Source: Alphaproteobacteria bacterium
GTDB lineage: Bacteria > Pseudomonadota > Alphaproteobacteria > Paracaedibacterales > CAIULA01
Direction of reading: 5' to 3'
NCBI GenBank assembly: GCA_019751935.1
Contig: JAIEMR010000050.1
Coordinates: 1-8,827 of the forward strand
DNA: 8,827 bases
Part shown: in pieces, positions 5,921-8,827 of the stretch
Layout of the letters: every line of letters starts with the position of its first letter
Numbering within the stretch: the stretch's first letter is position 1
Notes under the pieces: model-generated
The model's input: the letters and a program-made list of their open reading frames with translations, nothing else
Told to the model about the DNA's origin: nothing
Databases searched by the model: none
Program-made: the position numbers and the translations under genes

Positions 5921-6376
5921 TCATTCCGCTGGAGGCATGACAAGAGGTACAGTCTTACCACTTGAACGAACTTGCTTTTTATTTAAATCAAGGAAAATTA
6001 CAGGAACATCGCTATAGCTGGTTTTAATTCCAAGAGATTCATCCCAGCGATGCTCTTCGTGGGGAGGTTCAACTTCACCTATATGACTCGGTTCTGTTAT
6101 TGATGATGAATCATACTTATATAAACTATTTCCTACCAAGTAGTATAATTTACCACTGCCACGACTATATAAGCCGCCTGCTTTCTTATCGAATTTTTTT
6201 GCAGCCTCAAGCCCTTCATGAGTGTTTTTAAAAGATATAGTACTTAATCGTTTAATCAGTGCAGGCGGTAGTGAGGAATTAATAGAAATATTTTCAGCTG
6301 CATTTGTTTTGCATTCTGTCAAAAAAGCTAAAAATGCTGCGCATAGGATAATTTTAGATACGATACTTTTTTTCAC
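5921..6376 (-). CDS. Unknown exported protein, 151 residues
   Basis: I do not recognise a family. The protein begins with a Sec signal peptide: KKS charges, hydrophobic core about residues 9-19, and a likely signal peptidase I cut after TNA (A26) or NAA (A27). A cysteine at 22 sits in LTEC, which is a poor lipobox, so a lipoprotein is unlikely. The mature part of about 125 residues has no cysteine and no further membrane segment. It includes SGKLYYLVGNSLYKYD (74-89), which looks like a beta-hairpin, and an acidic proline patch EVEPPHEEH (101-109). The start is GTG with no good ribosome site, so the exact N-terminus is slightly uncertain. A run of six T directly follows the stop on this strand with only a weak stem before it. 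It is in the same direction as, and 115 bp after, another exported-protein gene, and may have its own promoter. Confidence 0.65.
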   Translation of the reverse strand: MKKSIVSKIILCAAFLAFLTECKTNAAENISINSSLPPALIKRLSTISFKNTHEGLEAAKKFDKKAGGLYSRGSGKLYYLVGNSLYKYDSSSITEPSHIGEVEPPHEEHRWDESLGIKTSYSDVPVIFLDLNKKQVRSSGKTVPLVMPPAE

Positions 6377-6389
6377 GATATATAGCCTA

Positions 6390-6418
6390 TTTATCTATAC
6401 TTATTAAATTTATGTTAA
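6390..6418 (-). promoter_or_regulatory. Candidate sigma-70 promoter for the 151-residue exported protein
   Basis: On the - strand TTAACA (6418-6413) is followed after exactly 17 nt by GATAAA (6395-6390), matching 5 of 6 and 4 of 6 bases of the -35 and -10 consensus. It lies about 14 bp upstream of the GTG start, so the leader would be very short. In such AT-rich sequence a chance match is possible. Confidence 0.35.
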
Positions 6419-6491
6419 AGAACACTTGTTAAGATTTTCTTAAAAAGTTTGTTTATAATGTATCATTGGGCTCGTTGTTTTGTGGAATAGA

Positions 6492-7400
6492 TTATTTCGA
6501 GGCAATAATGTGCATAGCAGAGTTAATTCTTTCATGAAGCGGAAGGGTCTCATTAAATACCTTACATTCATGAATCAAGCGCATTTTCATGTTTTCAAGA
6601 TCCGTCCATCCAGAAGGGATTTTTGTTTTTTCAAGTATTGGACAGAATTGCGAATTTTTTGCTCTGGTTTCTTTTTCAATAATTCCTAATCCAGACTGAT
6701 ACCAGTGCATGTTCATAGAGGGCGCCAGCAATTGACTTAGACAACTCTCTTTTAATGACAGAGTAACCGCAGTTTGAAAAATCCCCAGCAAACCTTTTTC
6801 TATAATGTCAGGCAAATGACTATATTTTGCCTTTAAGATATTAAGAATTTGCTCCCGGTTGTCATCATTTATATAAGGATCTTGAATCAGATCAATGAGC
6901 TGAAGGGGATCATGACCGTGCTCTGCTGCTTTGATTTTTATATAAATGCGATGGCTGTTTTGAAAGAAGGGATTAACTTCATCGTTTATAAAATCACTAT
7001 AAGGATCCCTGATATCTTTTATAACATTTTCTCCAAAAGCAGATCTTAATTCTCTGCAATCTTTGTTGAATTTGTCAGGATTGGTTGCAAGGTCAGTGAA
7101 GACTAGTTGCAGTTGAACTTTGCCCAGGTTTTTAGATTTTATCGCAAAGCTGTCCGAGCCCGTTTTTCCCTCAAGAGATTTGGCAGCTAGATAACGTAGG
7201 CATATATTTGGGCTTTCTTTTGCTACCTCTAGCATTCCTTTGATATACGCATCTCCAGATGTGTCCTTAACAGACATGTAGAGTTTAAGGGATTTTTGAG
7301 TTTTAGGATCTAAGGCCATCATCCCTTCAGGAGCGGCCCCTGCGATTGCATGAGAAATGCAAAGCAATAAACTTATGGCTATAAGTCTGATGATCTTCAT
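6492..7400 (-). CDS. Unknown exported protein, 302 residues
   Basis: I do not recognise a family. The N-terminus is a clear Sec signal peptide (KIIR, hydrophobic core 6-19, cut after AIA at residue 20). The mature part of about 282 residues has no second membrane segment and reads as mostly helical. Segments such as DAYIKGMLEVA (50-60) followed by CLRYLAAKSLEG (67-78), and EQILNILKAKY (183-193), have a spacing reminiscent of helical-repeat (HEAT-like) proteins, but this is an impression, not a match. Five cysteines remain after cleavage (67, 115, 220, 253, 279). The ATG is preceded by GGGGA with a 4-nt gap. The two neighbouring genes on this strand are unknown exported and AdoHcyase-like proteins; there is no operon partner of known role. 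Likely periplasmic or secreted. Confidence 0.68.
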   Translation of the reverse strand: MKIIRLIAISLLLCISHAIAGAAPEGMMALDPKTQKSLKLYMSVKDTSGDAYIKGMLEVAKESPNICLRYLAAKSLEGKTGSDSFAIKSKNLGKVQLQLVFTDLATNPDKFNKDCRELRSAFGENVIKDIRDPYSDFINDEVNPFFQNSHRIYIKIKAAEHGHDPLQLIDLIQDPYINDDNREQILNILKAKYSHLPDIIEKGLLGIFQTAVTLSLKESCLSQLLAPSMNMHWYQSGLGIIEKETRAKNSQFCPILEKTKIPSGWTDLENMKMRLIHECKVFNETLPLHERINSAMHIIASK

Positions 7401-7698
7401 GTAATCCCCAATGGAACGAAACGTATCTTGTGCATTTCTTATGATACATAAAAGTTTACTAATAATTTATTAATATACTCTTCGTCTTTCGAGATACCTG
7501 TTCGTCAAAATCTGAGAATCTGCGGTGCTCATGTATTTTTATATACATTTCACTCCTTGATCCTCATTTTCCTGCAGATATCTCAAAATTCTTTGAGTAT
7601 ATGCCTGTTTCCCTTAGTTTCCTTATGTCTTGACCCAAAGGTCCATGGGGATGCATTTCAGATGCTCCCCCCTGCCGCAGAATCCAGGTAGAATAATT
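7401..7698. other. Gene-free stretch with small stem-loops
   Basis: I see no credible gene in these 298 bases. On the - strand they hold the leader of the 302-residue protein, without a convincing -35/-10 pair. Stem-loops are visible at 7531-7548 (ATGTAT/ATACAT), 7582-7597 (CTCAAA-ATTC-TTTGAG), 7632-7643 (GACC-CAAA-GGTC) and 7647-7670 (GGGGA with TCCCC, then GCAT with ATGC around TTCAG). None has a T-run behind it. TAATAATTTATTAA at 7460-7473 also occurs at 2554-2567, upstream of the cysteine-rich gene, but it is a low-complexity AT palindrome. Confidence 0.5.
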
Positions 7699-7745
7699 AT
7701 CGTCATCACGAGCGAAGCGTGGTGATCCAGTTGTTTTTTTCTGGG
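7699..7745 (-). repeat. Palindromic repeat, family 1, copy 3 (single arm)
   Basis: Read on the + strand, 7702-7730 is GTCATCACGAG...GTGGTGATCCAG, the same arm type as the right arms of the copies at 975-1060 and 3328-3430 but inverted. The poly-A spacer follows as TTGTTTTTTT (7731-7740) and then CTGG; the second arm is missing. The arm is a hairpin (ATCAC/GTGAT) with a short GCGAAGC apex. It lies 17 bp after the stop of the AdoHcyase-like gene. Confidence 0.85.
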
Positions 7746-7761
7746 CTTTCCTACTTCGGGG

Positions 7762-8827
7762 TTAAGCCGCTTGGGGGCAAAGAGCGCTATAAATAGGTAG
7801 GTTTTTTGGGGGGGTGATATAAAGTTTTTGATTTAAGCGGTAAAATAAGTCCAGTACTTTCTCTTGCCTAATTGTATTCAGCTCTACTAATCCCTTTTGG
7901 TTTGGATCTGTTTGTACACCCTGGCAAATACCCTCAAACAACAAAGCCATTGTCAGCTGAATTTTTTCTAAAGGAACACTGTCCTCTTGACTGCCGTGGA
8001 AGTTAATAGGAAAGCCACTATTAGGTAAGAATACCCCGTCAGAACAAATATCTTGATGACAGTTATTAGTCCTCTTGATTCTTTTCCTTATATGAACAGC
8101 TTCAAATTCTCTGTCAGAAGAAGAAGAGCTGATTAAGATGGTACCTTTCTTAATTTTGGAATGACCTTTTTGAGAGATGATTGTTTCACCAGTTGTACCA
8201 ATAATGAGGTTGTAATCAGCAAGATTGAGCTTATCTTTGTAGAGATCGCTTCGCTCAAAAATCTTATCATAACGTATAATATCGTAATGATTTTTTAACT
8301 TTTCAAAAAGAGCTTTTCCCACAGCGCCATTTCCTACCAATAAACATTTTTTAATAGAGCTTAGAAAGTTAGAAATCTTGGTGATGATTTGAGTAGCTTG
8401 TGCATCTGCAATCATAGGAGATTCAACTTCAAGTTTGGCATAGGAACGTGCAACATTAGTTACATGGAGATTCAGCTTTAGATTTCTAAGTTTGTGATAT
8501 CCTGAAGAAGTTTGCTCAATACCAATTAAGTTCCAGCGTTTTTGTATAGATTTATAAGACGCACTTATTAATTCTCCTCCATCGTCTAAAATAATAATTT
8601 TTGCTTCCTTATGAGGATTCATTTGCTGAATGGCCTTTTGTAGAAAGTTAAGGATATTTTGTTGGAATTGAACGTCAAATGAATGATAGCTATCGAAATT
8701 GTTACTTGATGGGCAAACATAAATCCCCTCATTTTCGAGAGATCTTTGTGTTTTTTTGCTTGTTGAATAACATTTTCCAATCAAGGCTATTCTTTCAGGC
8801 GCAAGGCCTAAATCAAATAAGGAATGA
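7762..8827 (-). CDS. Divergent S-adenosylhomocysteine hydrolase-like NAD-binding protein (N-terminus outside window)
   Basis: A TTG at 8784 could be taken as the start, but the frame stays open to the right edge. The 14 extra residues (HSLFDLGLAPERIA, joining LIGKCYSTS) read like AdoHcyase sequence, so the gene is 5'-truncated by the window. Counting from the edge (354 residues), the order matches AdoHcyase: LDDGGELI (80-87), GIEQTSSG (102-109), a SYAK lysine (K131), Rossmann glycines GNGAVGKA (165-172), TTGE (211-214) and a NFHG turn (275-278). Normal AdoHcyases cleave S-adenosylhomocysteine using bound NAD. Here the second glutamate of the EE pair is Q, the aspartate after the lysine is E, and the histidine of the IGH(F)D motif is replaced within SSSSD. 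The C-terminal KPDHYRY tail that closes the NAD site is absent. A paralog with another or lost activity is likelier than a true hydrolase. Confidence 0.72.
   Translation of the reverse strand, partial: HSLFDLGLAPERIALIGKCYSTSKKTQRSLENEGIYVCPSSNNFDSYHSFDVQFQQNILNFLQKAIQQMNPHKEAKIIILDDGGELISASYKSIQKRWNLIGIEQTSSGYHKLRNLKLNLHVTNVARSYAKLEVESPMIADAQATQIITKISNFLSSIKKCLLVGNGAVGKALFEKLKNHYDIIRYDKIFERSDLYKDKLNLADYNLIIGTTGETIISQKGHSKIKKGTILISSSSSDREFEAVHIRKRIKRTNNCHQDICSDGVFLPNSGFPINFHGSQEDSVPLEKIQLTMALLFEGICQGVQTDPNQKGLVELNTIRQEKVLDLFYRLNQKLYITPPKNLPIYSALCPQAA

Noticed and set aside
6302..6313. Lipobox for the 151-residue exported protein (LTEC)
   Set aside because: Glutamate directly before the cysteine does not fit lipoprotein signal peptides; a signal peptidase I site lies just after.
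6222..6407. 61-residue + strand frame with a hydrophobic end
   Set aside because: It is opposite the signal-peptide end of the 151-residue protein; its hydrophobic part is the complement of that AT-rich region.

Overview
The window looks like chromosomal DNA from a low-GC, host-associated alphaproteobacterium, most likely a Holosporales- or Rickettsiales-like intracellular lineage. This rests on the gene content (xseB-ispA, a QmcA/NfeD-type pair, a ProP/MHS-type transporter, a patatin-like lipase, several unknown exported proteins), the AT-rich sequence and dispersed palindromic repeats of the GTCAT-N2-CGAG...ATCCAG type. The placement is an inference; there is no rRNA or other phylogenetic marker here.

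Left part, + strand (1-3136). The 3' end of a patatin-like phospholipase gene runs in from the left edge and ends at a strong intrinsic terminator. A composite palindromic repeat (929-1099) follows, then a tight two-gene operon: a stomatin/prohibitin-type membrane protein (qmcA) and its usual partner, a short NfeD/YbbJ protein. Next is a small secreted protein with 12 cysteines in two tandem six-cysteine modules, closed by a textbook terminator at 3098-3136.

Middle part, + strand (3137-5911). A major-facilitator transporter gene of the metabolite:H+ symporter type has a second palindromic repeat directly upstream of its start. It is flanked on both sides by direct copies of a different repeat of about 69 bp (3144-3212 and 4736-4804); the right copy ends at the GTG start of xseB. 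xseB (exonuclease VII small subunit) overlaps ispA (farnesyl diphosphate synthase) by 35 nt. The dxs gene that follows ispA in many bacteria is absent from this position.

Right part, - strand (5921-8827). Two unrecognised exported proteins (151 and 302 residues) are followed on the + strand axis by a 361-bp gene-free stretch with several small stem-loops and a third, half-size palindromic repeat. Last is a divergent S-adenosylhomocysteine-hydrolase-like NAD-binding protein whose reading frame stays open through the right edge, so its N-terminus lies outside. It keeps the nucleotide-binding layout but lacks residues needed for normal hydrolase chemistry.

No tRNA, rRNA, CRISPR array, transposase or prophage gene was seen. 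The least explained items are the twelve-cysteine protein, the AdoHcyase-like protein, and the two repeat families. One of these shows paired substitutions that preserve hairpin arms.
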